20,657 bases of DNA from Firmicutes bacterium UBA4882 (GTDB taxonomy: Bacteria; Bacillota; UBA4882), in the NCBI GenBank assembly GCA_002399265.1, contig DHDG01000034.1:1-20657 (forward strand). Direction: 5' to 3'. Below are positions 1 through 5,980 of this stretch, one piece after another; the stretch's first letter is position 1, and the number at the start of each line of letters is the position of its first letter. The notes beneath the pieces were generated by a model. The model did not search any database, had not been told where the DNA came from, and saw only the letters and a list, made by a program, of their open reading frames with translations. The translations under genes were made by a program, and so were the position numbers.

Positions 1-37
1 TTTTTAAATTCGTGTCTTGACAATGGGGTGCAGTACA
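1..37 (+). repeat. IS end, copy 1 of 37-bp direct repeat
   Basis: Bases 1-37 are identical to bases 281-317. The second copy sits where an IS3 right end should be. This first copy lies immediately before internal transposase sequence, where no terminus is expected. Each copy contains a TTGACA hexamer (17-22 and 297-302), a possible outward -35 element, but I find no matching -10 at 16-18 nt in the flanking DNA of either copy. Confidence 0.9.
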
Positions 38-273
38 AGTGCCTAGATAATACCAGAACAGAACGATTCTTTCGCACATTAAAGTATGATCGCATTTACG
101 TCAATGAATATGAGACTCCACGGGAATTACGTTCAATGCTCAACGAATACATGGCAATCTACAACTCCTATCGGCCACATTCAAGCATTGGCGGCCAATG
201 CCCTGCGCAGGCCTATTTCGAAGACAGGACCAAGCTTGTTATCCCTTGTCAATACATGAGGAAAGGAGCATAA
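28..273 (+). pseudogene. IS3-family transposase OrfB, C-terminal fragment
   Basis: The product would be part of the DDE integrase that moves IS3-family elements. What remains is the C-terminal end of the rve-type catalytic domain. DNTRTERFFRTLKYD matches the region that carries the last catalytic acid, and the Glu of TERFF is the likely E of the DDE triad. It is followed by YNSYRPHSSIGG and CPAQAYF, the standard IS3 tail (N-x-x-RPH, then P-A-x-Y). The two catalytic Asp residues and the whole N-terminal half are missing, so it cannot be active. The GTG at 28 and the first three codons come from the abutting terminal repeat, not from the original gene; true transposase sequence starts near 38. 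It stops at TAA 271-273. Confidence 0.85.
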
Positions 274-280
274 CTTAGCT

Positions 281-317
281 TTTTTAAATTCGTGTCTTGA
301 CAATGGGGTGCAGTACA
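281..317 (+). repeat. IS3 right terminal sequence, copy 2 of 37-bp direct repeat
   Basis: Identical to bases 1-37. It follows the transposase stop codon (271-273) by seven bases and ends in CAGTACA, the reverse complement of a typical IS3-group TGTACTG left tip, so it marks the right boundary of the element. The next feature, the DUF1524 remnant on the minus strand, ends 19 bases further on at 337. The IS therefore probably inserted just beyond the 3' end of that older gene. Confidence 0.8.
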
Positions 318-336
318 CATTCGGCATTTATCTCTG

Positions 337-609
337 TTATATGCTCCATGTATCAAGTGCCTTCATCGCTAAATAGGCGGCTCTGTTCTGAATAGCGGTT
401 CCATCCCAGACATCAGTAGCAAGATAAGCCGTGAGCGTTTCAATACCGTCTGCGTATTTGCTCAAACCGCCTCTGTTACCTTGCCCGGACTTCTTTGTTG
501 CCCAGTCCGCATAGCGTATGAAAGCATTCAATGACTGTGTAATAATAGTCAAGTTTCCAAGTGTAAGTAGCTTACGGTCGCGGAAATCCGCAGCATTCTT
601 GATTTGATC
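337..609 (-). pseudogene. DUF1524 (GmrSD/HNH-type) protein, C-terminal fragment
   Basis: About 90 codons remain open on the minus strand, from just after a stop at 612-610 to TAA at 339-337. The segment RDRKLLTLGNLTIITQSLN matches the conserved 'GNLTLLT..LN' block of DUF1524, and the tail WDGTAIQNRAAYLAMKALD fits the usual 'W....I..R...L...AL..W' ending. In whole proteins this domain follows a DUF262 (ParB-like) domain. Such proteins act as modification-dependent (type IV) restriction enzymes or related defence nucleases. The HNH-like catalytic histidine motif and all N-terminal sequence are missing, and there is no start codon with a ribosome binding site. I call it a dead remnant. The family assignment rests on motif memory. 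Confidence 0.6.
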
Positions 610-995
610 TCATGTTACTATTGCCGAGGTTAATCAAGATATCGAAGTTATTTCTAATCAGTTTGGGCGTGTGATATTTAAAACAACTAGGAAAAACCTA
701 GTCGGATGTCGAATCAGCATCTGGCCTAAGCTTCTTACATTGATAACTGCAATTGATATTTTTTGTCCGGATCCTATTTCATATATTGATGAAGCTGTAC
801 TAATCATTTCTAGCTTTTGTGGCAAGGAAGACAAAAAGTATTGCGTGTACATGCAATTACCTTCGAAACTCTTTCTTTGGCAACATAGTAGTAAACTATA
901 TGGAGTGGCAAAAGAAAGATATGTGCTTTCTCATTCCATCTGAATCAATAGTTGTTAAGCAAGCGCCGCAGATTGGTAGGAGGTGCATAGCAGCG
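610..995. other. Interval without a convincing gene
   Basis: This stretch lies between the DUF1524 remnant and the next likely start at 996. One plus-strand frame is open from 608 to 943 with protein-like composition (for example ISYIDEAVLIISSFCGKED), but it has only a GTG at 671 and no ribosome binding site. The frame of the following gene is also open from 819 and contains ATGs at 900 and 921, both poorly preceded. The two frames overlap, so this may be the broken 5' part of a once longer gene. I recognise no domain here. Confidence 0.3.
978..984 (+). promoter_or_regulatory. Ribosome binding site favouring the start at 996
   Basis: AGGAGGT at 978-984 is a full Shine-Dalgarno match and is the only strong one near the 5' end of the following gene. 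Its spacing to the ATG at 996 is 11 nt, slightly long but workable, and supports starting there and not at 819 or 900. Confidence 0.55.
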
Positions 996-1976
996 ATGAA
1001 CAAGATCGAAAAATTCGAAAAGTTTGCCCCAAATAACCCAGGGTTTATTATCGAAACGGAGCCAGGAAAGCTAATATACAGTGGTCTCTTTAGAGGTGAT
1101 AGATATTCAATCCCCGCACGTTTTGAGATCACGAATTCCGGGGATAATTATCTGCTTTTCCTGCTATCTCAACAAAAAATTGGCCTAGAAACCGAGACTC
1201 ATATTTTGCTTTTGCTCAATTCGGTAAATCTTAATTCAATGGGATATAAATGTTTTTTGGGTCCAACAACAAGATTACTTAATGGGATTGTTTGCTATGT
1301 TTCTGGTGAACATACATATCAACCAGAATGGTTTTTTGACACTGGACGTAGCTTAGCCTTTTCTTGTTTAGATACTTTAATTAATCTTCAATCAGGAAAT
1401 GATGAATCGGTTTTCTATAGAATAGTAAATGGCGGTCCCAGCAAAGTCAAAATGCTAGAGGAGTATGCTGCAAAAAATAGAGATCAATGGGTTTTCAATG
1501 GCCAATGGAGAAAAACACCTACAGAAGATTTCGGAATGCAATTATCGGTTACTGGTAGGATCGCAGAGGTTCATACGACAATGGGCGAATTTCACTTCAC
1601 TTATGCCCTTTTTGTAGATGATTCTGTGTTCTCAAGATTGGTATGCAGCTTTTTTCGGCTTCCAGATGAAGTAAATTTATCTAAAGTTATGTCCCATCTA
1701 AATGAATTGAATTCGAAGTATAGAAATCAGAAATTCTTCATCTTTAAAAGCGTTGTATATATGCATATTACTTACATGAGTCTATCAGAATATTTCGATC
1801 CGAAAATCTTACATGATGCTTTTAAGGGCCTATTGTCTCAAGATTTTTTTGAGATAACTGAGGGCATATTGGCTTCAATTACTACAGTCCCTTCAATTGG
1901 AATAACTCATGGGATAACTCGACTAAAATCCAATGAAGGTGATTTGCTATATACCGTTATGAAAAACGTTATATAA
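996..1976 (+). CDS. Hypothetical protein, possibly tandem YbjN-like
   Basis: The predicted product is 326 aa, soluble, with no signal peptide or membrane segment. I do not recognise it firmly. The N-terminal half (about residues 1-130) alternates short strands and loops. It includes a 'LLLLNSVNLNSMGYKCFL' stretch that recalls the 'N.iN....g.F' pattern of YbjN/type III chaperone-like folds. It continues with PEWFFDTGRSLAFSCLDTL, a likely helix. The C-terminal half has a second strand-then-helix pattern (residues about 220-310: FFIFKSVVYMHITYM, then FDPKILHDAFKGLL), so two copies of one fold are plausible. The start at 996 is chosen for the AGGAGG ahead of it; the frame is open back to 819. The gene is AT-rich compared with the BREX operon and stands alone on the plus strand between mobile-element debris. 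Its function is unknown. Confidence 0.5.
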   Translation: MNKIEKFEKFAPNNPGFIIETEPGKLIYSGLFRGDRYSIPARFEITNSGDNYLLFLLSQQKIGLETETHILLLLNSVNLNSMGYKCFLGPTTRLLNGIVCYVSGEHTYQPEWFFDTGRSLAFSCLDTLINLQSGNDESVFYRIVNGGPSKVKMLEEYAAKNRDQWVFNGQWRKTPTEDFGMQLSVTGRIAEVHTTMGEFHFTYALFVDDSVFSRLVCSFFRLPDEVNLSKVMSHLNELNSKYRNQKFFIFKSVVYMHITYMSLSEYFDPKILHDAFKGLLSQDFFEITEGILASITTVPSIGITHGITRLKSNEGDLLYTVMKNVI

Positions 1977-2040
1977 GGCTCCCATGGGGTTAGACACAAA
2001 ACCTCCTTGAGCCTCTTTCTTAATATACTTCTCTCAGAGG

Positions 2041-2065
2041 CCTATGACAGCTATTCTGACATAGG
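2041..2065. repeat. Small hairpin between gene and IS21 element
   Basis: CCTATGACAG (2041-2050) and CTGACATAGG (2056-2065) pair over ten positions with one mismatch around a 5-nt loop. No T-run follows on either strand, so it is not a classic intrinsic terminator. It lies 65 nt past the stop codon of the preceding gene and 64 nt before the IS21 end. The rest of 1977-2128 shows nothing else. Confidence 0.35.
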
Positions 2066-2162
2066 GGGAGTCATGATTTTGCTTATGAGTCTAGAAGGGT
2101 TGGTTGCGCTTTTCAAAGGACGTAATAATGACTGCGTTTGGCAATCACGAATTGACGAATTT

Positions 2163-2182
2163 GGCAATTAAAAAGTACATAG
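2163..2182 (+). repeat. IS21 subterminal inverted repeat, low-coordinate copy
   Basis: GGCAATTAAAAAGTACATAG; pairs with the reverse complement of 3390-3409 at 18 of 20 positions. It lies between the stop codon of istB (2209) and the element tip. Confidence 0.75.
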
Positions 2183-2208
2183 TTTGGCTGCCATCGCATT
2201 TCAGTAGA

Positions 2209-2985
2209 TTAACTTTGTAAAACCTCGCGTCCGTTCTGGCCCTGTGTGAGCCCAGACAGTACTTTTTTGAGGCGGTAACTCTCGCCGTCAAAAGCCAGGA
2301 TGTGGGCGCGATGCACAAGACGGTCAATCATGGCGGCAGTTAAGCGGTTATCTCCCAGTACGGAATTCCACTGGCCAAACTCCAAGTTGGAAGTCACAAT
2401 TACACTTTGATGCTCGTAGGCTTGAGCCTCAACATTAAAGAGGAGTCCAGCGCCGTCCCGGTGTAGAGGAACAAATCCCAGTTCATCAATGATTAAAAGA
2501 TCACATTTCCCCAGTATGGCCATGGTGGCACCCAACCGGCCCTGACGATGATGCTCCAAAAGGATATTGACCAAATCAAGGCAGCGGTAAAAGCGCACAG
2601 ATTTACGCTGAGAACAAGCCTTAATGCCAAGAGCCGTTGCCAAGTGGGTCTTACCGGTGCCGACCGCACCGACTGCCAGAACATTTTCTTTGCGATTAAT
2701 GAACCCAAGCCCGGTCAGATCGGAAATGCTCGTCTCCCCGGCCAGACTAACCGGGTCCCAATCAAAATCCTCCAGAGCCTTATGGGCAGGAAAACCTGCT
2801 TTTTTGATCAAAGTTCTAACTTTGCTAATCTGGCGGGCTTTCAGTTCAACAGCAAAAAGTCGGTAAGGTATTGTTCCGGGTTCTCCCAGGCAATTTCCAG
2901 ATAAGCGCCGGGGATCTGGGCTAGCTTCAGGTCTTTGCACTGTTGCGGTCGCAGGCTGCGATCTGGGGCACATAGTTTTTGACAT
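2209..2985 (-). pseudogene. istB: IS21 helper ATPase IstB, frameshifted
   Basis: IstB is the AAA+ ATPase that assists IstA in IS21 transposition. From FAVELKARQ onward the family sequence is complete: Walker A GAVGTGKTH, Walker B LLIIDELGFVPLH, TSNLEFGQW and the final IDRLVHRAHILAF. The N-terminal part of this frame is nonsense (PEASPDPRRLSGNC...). The expected family N-terminus, KLAQIPGAYLEIAWENPEQY, is present in a neighbouring frame over the same bases. The two frames need joining at the five-base A/T run at 2854-2858, so one base has been lost or gained there. No good start codon serves the correct N-terminal frame. It is probably inactive unless ribosomes slip on that run. Confidence 0.8.
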
Positions 2986-3302
2986 TCACCGGGGTATGTT
3001 CTTCATCGATTTTTTCCAGCGGTTTGTCCAAGAGCAGCTGGTAACTGATGGTAAATCCCTGTGGCTGTGCGGCGCTCCTTTCTGGGCTTAAGTAGGTCTT
3101 CCAATAGCCAGACATCTATGATTTCAATAAAAGGTTCCATTACTGGCCTGCGGCGCATTTGATTTATCACGGGTTCATTCCAGTCGTCTTTTTTGGCATA
3201 CTTCGCGGCGGTGCGCCAGTTAACCCCTACCTTGGCACTAATTTCGGCAATATTACAGTCTTCTTTTTCATAGAGGCATTTGATATACTTTTGTTGTGGC
3301 AT
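2927..3302 (-). pseudogene. istA: IS21 transposase IstA, internal deletion
   Basis: Only the two ends of the IS21 transposase survive. The start MPQQKYIKCLYEKED and the helix-turn-helix region NIAEISAKVGVNWRTAAKYA (about residues 1-40) are typical, followed by DVWLLEDLLKPRKERRTATG. The reading frame then breaks around 3045-3060. A second frame carries what looks like the natural C-terminus, SYQLLLDKPLEKIDEEHTPV to ...NSAKT, ending in TGA at 2929-2927. Roughly 300 codons are missing, including the whole DDE catalytic core. The ATG at 3302 is preceded by AAGGAG. The frame is open back to 3344, but residues before MPQQ are not family-like. Confidence 0.75.
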
Positions 3303-3389
3303 TGCTAACACTCTCCTTGATCCCCTCCTGTCTTTGCTCGACAAGAGGTTTTATTCCGGGATGTGATGGCAATGCCCTTTTGTTCTTCC

Positions 3390-3409
3390 CTATGTATTTT
3401 TTAATCGCC
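3390..3409 (-). repeat. IS21 subterminal inverted repeat, high-coordinate copy
   Basis: On the minus strand this reads GGCGATTAAAAAATACATAG. It differs at two positions from the copy at 2163-2182 and lies upstream of istA, as expected for the promoter-side end of an IS21 element. Confidence 0.75.
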
Positions 3410-3438
3410 GTTTTCTGCATTTCCATTATGCGAGTCCA

Positions 3439-3689
3439 TTATTAACAAAACGCCGTTGGCAAATAAAACGAATCGGAAAATTAGTGGTTACGCTCCAAGT
3501 GGTTACCTGAAAAAGCTCGGCGACCAGACACAAATCTCAGAGTAGCGTCAAAGAGGGATCTTAAAATCACATGTTATTGAGCCCGAATACTTATTTAGCG
3601 ATAATTTTAGCGCGTTTTTTGAGGCCTGTAAAGAAGTGCTTATTGAGCGTATCGAAAAGAGTACCGGAAAAAGGAATCTCACTGGATGA
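3439..3689 (+). pseudogene. DUF262-type nuclease, C-terminal fragment
   Basis: Beginning exactly at the IS21 tip, one plus-strand frame reads IINKTPLANKTNRKISGYAP, then SGYLKKL, an in-frame TAG at 3543-3545, and continues GILKSHVIEPEYLFSDNFSA FFEACKEVLIERIEKSTGK before TGA at 3687-3689. This matches my recollection of the C-terminal end of DUF262 proteins with an HNH nuclease: 'INSSIGGRAPSKYL...ILRSHLI.P..L..DDFEAFFEAR...LL..IE.A.GK'. The N-terminal part is not found on the other side of the IS21 element (1977-2128), so it was lost and not merely interrupted. With an internal stop and no 5' end it is dead. Such proteins belong to nucleic-acid defence systems. Confidence 0.55.
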
Positions 3690-3924
3690 CCTCGACGCAT
3701 TTGTTTCGATTTGGCGGGGAATGCCATACTGGCACCGGCGAAGTCGGTCTTTATTTTTTATATGGAAATCAAAGAAGAGATCGAATATGTCATCGGCTTG
3801 ATCAGGTGGGCTTTTGAGGGGCATCGGGAGGATGAGTCGTGCCGCTCAATGCAAAATGCACTCACTAGGTTCGGAAGCCGCGACTGGTTGTGCATTTAAT
3901 GGCCTATTGATGGGAGGTATGGTA
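3690..3924. other. Interval without a convincing gene
   Basis: Between the DUF262 remnant and the WG-repeat gene, one plus-strand frame is open to 3899 (containing MEIKEEIEYVIGLIRWAFEG from the ATG at 3762). The frame of the WG gene is open back to 3814. Neither has a ribosome binding site and I recognise no family. The WG gene's promoter should lie here, but I find no good -35/-10 pair. Confidence 0.3.
3912..3917 (+). promoter_or_regulatory. Ribosome binding site setting the WG gene start
   Basis: GGGAGG at 3912-3917 stands 7 nt before the ATG at 3925, ideal spacing. The frame is open back to 3814, but no earlier start has such a site, and the ATG at 3919 is too close to it. Confidence 0.75.
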
Positions 3925-5796
3925 ATGGGTAGGCTGTTTAGTAAATCTGAGGGGAAAAACAAGAGTGGGTCATCTCTTGAAGCATTTCTCTCTTCTCTTA
4001 CATATGAAGGCGTCTTGGATACATACGGTAATGCATCGGAGGAGAATCTGAGGCTTCCATCAGCCATAACTATGAATGTGCTTTTAACGACGAACACGAT
4101 GGTAGCCGGAATTATTAAGATGATCCGGGAGCAAGAAAAAAAGTTCAGCTTAAAAGTACGAACTCTCCCTTACGATTCAATGGCTTTTGAGGTTGCGGCT
4201 TATTGCCATGCCTATCTGGAATGGTGCAATCAATCGGGTGATGATTCATCTTTTTTTGAGGATACGCCCTTTTCCGAAGCTCTAAATGTTTCTTCCATTA
4301 TGATCAGCTCCTTCGTGACTAAGAAGATGTCACCAGCGTTGCCTGAATCGGCGCTGTGGCAACGAAGCGCCAGTTATTTGATGTACCTAAACCTTAGTCT
4401 AGAAGAGGCGATGGCTGAGTTTGAGGGGAATCTCAAATATGCGATTTTGCAGGGTGAGCCAAGAAAAAGCAAAGATAAGCATGTAAATGCTAATGTTAGC
4501 TTTGCTGTAGATATAGCTCTGAAGATGGCCATTCGAATTGACCACCAGACAGTCTTGAGTAGTCTATTTAAATCCTCAGGGGATCTATGCCTAGACGGCC
4601 CAGAAATCTCGAGAGAGAGGCATCAGCAACATAAAAAAGATGACATTGATAATTTTCCAGACAGGATTGATAATCAAGAGCGCGACCACCTGGTACGAAT
4701 CCCGGGGAAGCGCTGGATTATACAAAAAGGAAACGGAAGTTCAATCTTTGCGTTCCCACCTCAGTTCGTAGATGCTAGTCCTTTCATACAGGGTTTGGCA
4801 GCGGTTTGCTTTGATGATGAGAAGTATGGCTTTATCAATCCGGACGGGGCATTTGTTATAGAACCACAATTTGATTTCGCCGGAATGAACTTCTCTGAAG
4901 GCCTTGCAGCGGTAATGGTTGATGAACAATGGGGTTATGTAGATCGAAATGGAAGAATGGTCATTGAACCCAAATACGAGGAAGCTGTTCAGTTTACTGA
5001 AGGTCTTGCAGCAGTAATGGTTGATGAACAATGGGGTTATGTAGATCGAAATGGAAGAATGGTCATTGAACCCAAATACGAGGAAGCTGGTCAGTTTACT
5101 GAGGGTCTTGCAGCAGTTAGTAGCGAAGATTATGTATACGGTTATATCGACAAGGAAGGGAAATACGCCATTAAGCCACGTTTTGATCATGCTGAACCAT
5201 TCTCCGAATCATTGGCCCGGATTCGTAATCATCAGGATCGACTATACGGATACATTGACCTGCGTGGAAGGCAGGTCATCGCATCAATGTTTGAGGAAAA
5301 TTATTACCATAGAGCAGGCAAATTTTCTCAGGGACTAGCGGCAGTTAGAAATGGTGGGAAGTCAGGATACTTAGATAATACTGGTAGATTCGTCATTGAG
5401 CCTAAATTCGACGGGTTTATCCATGATTTTGCTGACGGGCTTGCATCGGTTTCTATTGACGGTAAGCTAGTTTATATAGACAGAACAGGTACTCCTATAG
5501 TTATCACAGAGTTTTATGACGGCGAGGCATTCTCCAATGGTCTGGCAGCAGTATGTCAAAGAGATTACGAAGCAGAAGAGCGCTATAAGAAGTGGGCGGA
5601 AGAACAATATCGTACTCAAGGCATCTTGTGCCAAGGACCTAACCCTATGGACTATTTACGGTGGGGGTATATCGATCGGACCGGAGAGCTGGTCATCTCT
5701 ATTCTATTTAACCGTGCTACTTCATTTTCCGAAGGTTTCGCGGCTGTTAGGATTGGGGAAAAGTGGGCCTATGTGTCCGTTCCCCGCGCCAATTAG
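3925..5796 (+). CDS. WG-repeat protein with unrecognised N-terminal half
   Basis: The product is 623 aa with no signal peptide or membrane segment, so probably cytoplasmic. Residues about 1-270 form a mostly helical region I do not recognise (for example DSMAFEVAAYCHAYLEWCNQ and SLEEAMAEFEGNLKYAI). From about residue 272 to the end there are roughly nine WG repeats of about 34 residues, each built on a G[YF][IV]D..G core such as WGYVDRNG, YGYIDKEG, SGYLDNTG and WGYIDRTG, with FSEGLAAV-type linkers. WG repeats are beta-rich and thought to mediate binding; no catalytic motif is visible. Two neighbouring repeats are nearly identical at DNA level (4912-4987 and 5014-5089). The gene points towards the BREX operon's 3' end, so it is a convergent neighbour and not part of that operon. 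The start is chosen from the GGGAGG 7 nt upstream. Confidence 0.85.
   Translation: MGRLFSKSEGKNKSGSSLEAFLSSLTYEGVLDTYGNASEENLRLPSAITMNVLLTTNTMVAGIIKMIREQEKKFSLKVRTLPYDSMAFEVAAYCHAYLEWCNQSGDDSSFFEDTPFSEALNVSSIMISSFVTKKMSPALPESALWQRSASYLMYLNLSLEEAMAEFEGNLKYAILQGEPRKSKDKHVNANVSFAVDIALKMAIRIDHQTVLSSLFKSSGDLCLDGPEISRERHQQHKKDDIDNFPDRIDNQERDHLVRIPGKRWIIQKGNGSSIFAFPPQFVDASPFIQGLAAVCFDDEKYGFINPDGAFVIEPQFDFAGMNFSEGLAAVMVDEQWGYVDRNGRMVIEPKYEEAVQFTEGLAAVMVDEQWGYVDRNGRMVIEPKYEEAGQFTEGLAAVSSEDYVYGYIDKEGKYAIKPRFDHAEPFSESLARIRNHQDRLYGYIDLRGRQVIASMFEENYYHRAGKFSQGLAAVRNGGKSGYLDNTGRFVIEPKFDGFIHDFADGLASVSIDGKLVYIDRTGTPIVITEFYDGEAFSNGLAAVCQRDYEAEERYKKWAEEQYRTQGILCQGPNPMDYLRWGYIDRTGELVISILFNRATSFSEGFAAVRIGEKWAYVSVPRAN
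4912..5089 (+). repeat. Recent tandem duplication of one WG repeat
   Basis: Bases 4912-4987 and 5014-5089 are identical over 76 bp with a period of 102 bp (34 codons, one WG unit). Similarity continues with few changes on both sides. Other WG units in the gene are clearly diverged from each other at DNA level, so this pair arose recently by slippage or unequal recombination and keeps the reading frame. Confidence 0.9.
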
Positions 5797-5837
5797 CAGA
5801 CTGCAAATGGCTTAACCGAGAAAGGAAGGAGAGGCAC

Positions 5838-5930
5838 ATGCAGTCGGGATTGGACGTTCGAGTACATGGCCGCATGTCGGCAAAGAATATAGGACCTAAT
5901 AAAGCTGGTTTTGGCGTCGTTACTTATTGA
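5838..5930 (+). CDS. Possible 30-aa small ORF downstream of the WG gene
   Basis: An ATG at 5838 lies 6-7 nt after a strong AAGGAAGGAG site (5822-5832) and opens 30 codons to TGA 5928-5930. The product ends in KNIGPNKAGFGVVTY, faintly reminiscent of the first strand pair of RNase H folds, but this is too short to assign. It lies 41 nt after the WG stop codon and could be cotranslated with it, or be the stub of a lost gene. The strong ribosome binding site is the only good argument for it. The rest of 5797-5980, between the convergent genes, shows no clear terminator. Confidence 0.3.
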   Translation: MQSGLDVRVHGRMSAKNIGPNKAGFGVVTY

Positions 5931-5980
5931 CAAACCTTACATTATGGTGCATTCAGATGGAATGAGAGAATGCCTTTCGC

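Larger units (their letters stand above)
1..317 (+). mobile_element. IS3-family element, 3' end only
   Basis: This is the distal end of an IS3-family insertion sequence: the last 79 codons or so of the transposase (OrfB) gene, then a non-coding tail ending in a terminal sequence that finishes ...GTGCAGTACA at 317. Read outward, the end starts TGTACTGCACCCC, the style of IS3/IS150-group termini. The left part of the element is not present in the window. Bases 1-37 repeat the terminal sequence exactly and are joined straight to transposase coding sequence. That means either a second copy ends inside this one or there has been a rearrangement or assembly join at the window edge. I see no target-site duplication that I can confirm. 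Confidence 0.75.
2129..3438 (-). mobile_element. Internally deleted IS21-family element
   Basis: Remains of istA and istB in the normal order on the minus strand lie between matching ends. Near the two ends, GGCAATTAAAAAGTACATAG (2163-2182) is repeated in inverted orientation at 3390-3409 with 18 of 20 bases identical. Closer to the tips, TAATAATGACTGCG (from about 2124) and the reverse complement of 3430-3444 (TAATAATGGACTCGC) also resemble each other. I place the TG/CA tips at about 2129 and 3438 on that basis. The left side also has two direct TTTGGCAAT copies (2137 and 2160), the multiple end repeats usual for IS21. At about 1.3 kb it is roughly half a normal IS21. The missing half is the catalytic part of istA. 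No target duplication is clear. It sits directly against a DUF262-type gene remnant. Confidence 0.7.

Noticed and set aside
17..22. TTGACA in the IS3 end as an outward promoter (also 297-302)
   Set aside because: No -10-like hexamer lies 16-18 nt downstream of either copy.
819..995. Longer N-terminus of the 996-1976 gene
   Set aside because: The frame is open, but none of its starts has a ribosome binding site and the residues (CTCNYLRNSFFGN) look non-coding.
2041..2065. Hairpin as a rho-independent terminator
   Set aside because: No T-run follows on either strand.
4741..5190. 149-aa minus-strand ORF opposite the WG repeats
   Set aside because: It is the antisense shadow of the repetitive WG coding sequence and shares its repeat pattern; there is no ribosome binding site.
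5797..5980. Bidirectional terminator between the WG gene and brxL
   Set aside because: Only very short inverted repeats (for example CATTC-AGATG-GAATG) without T-runs are present.
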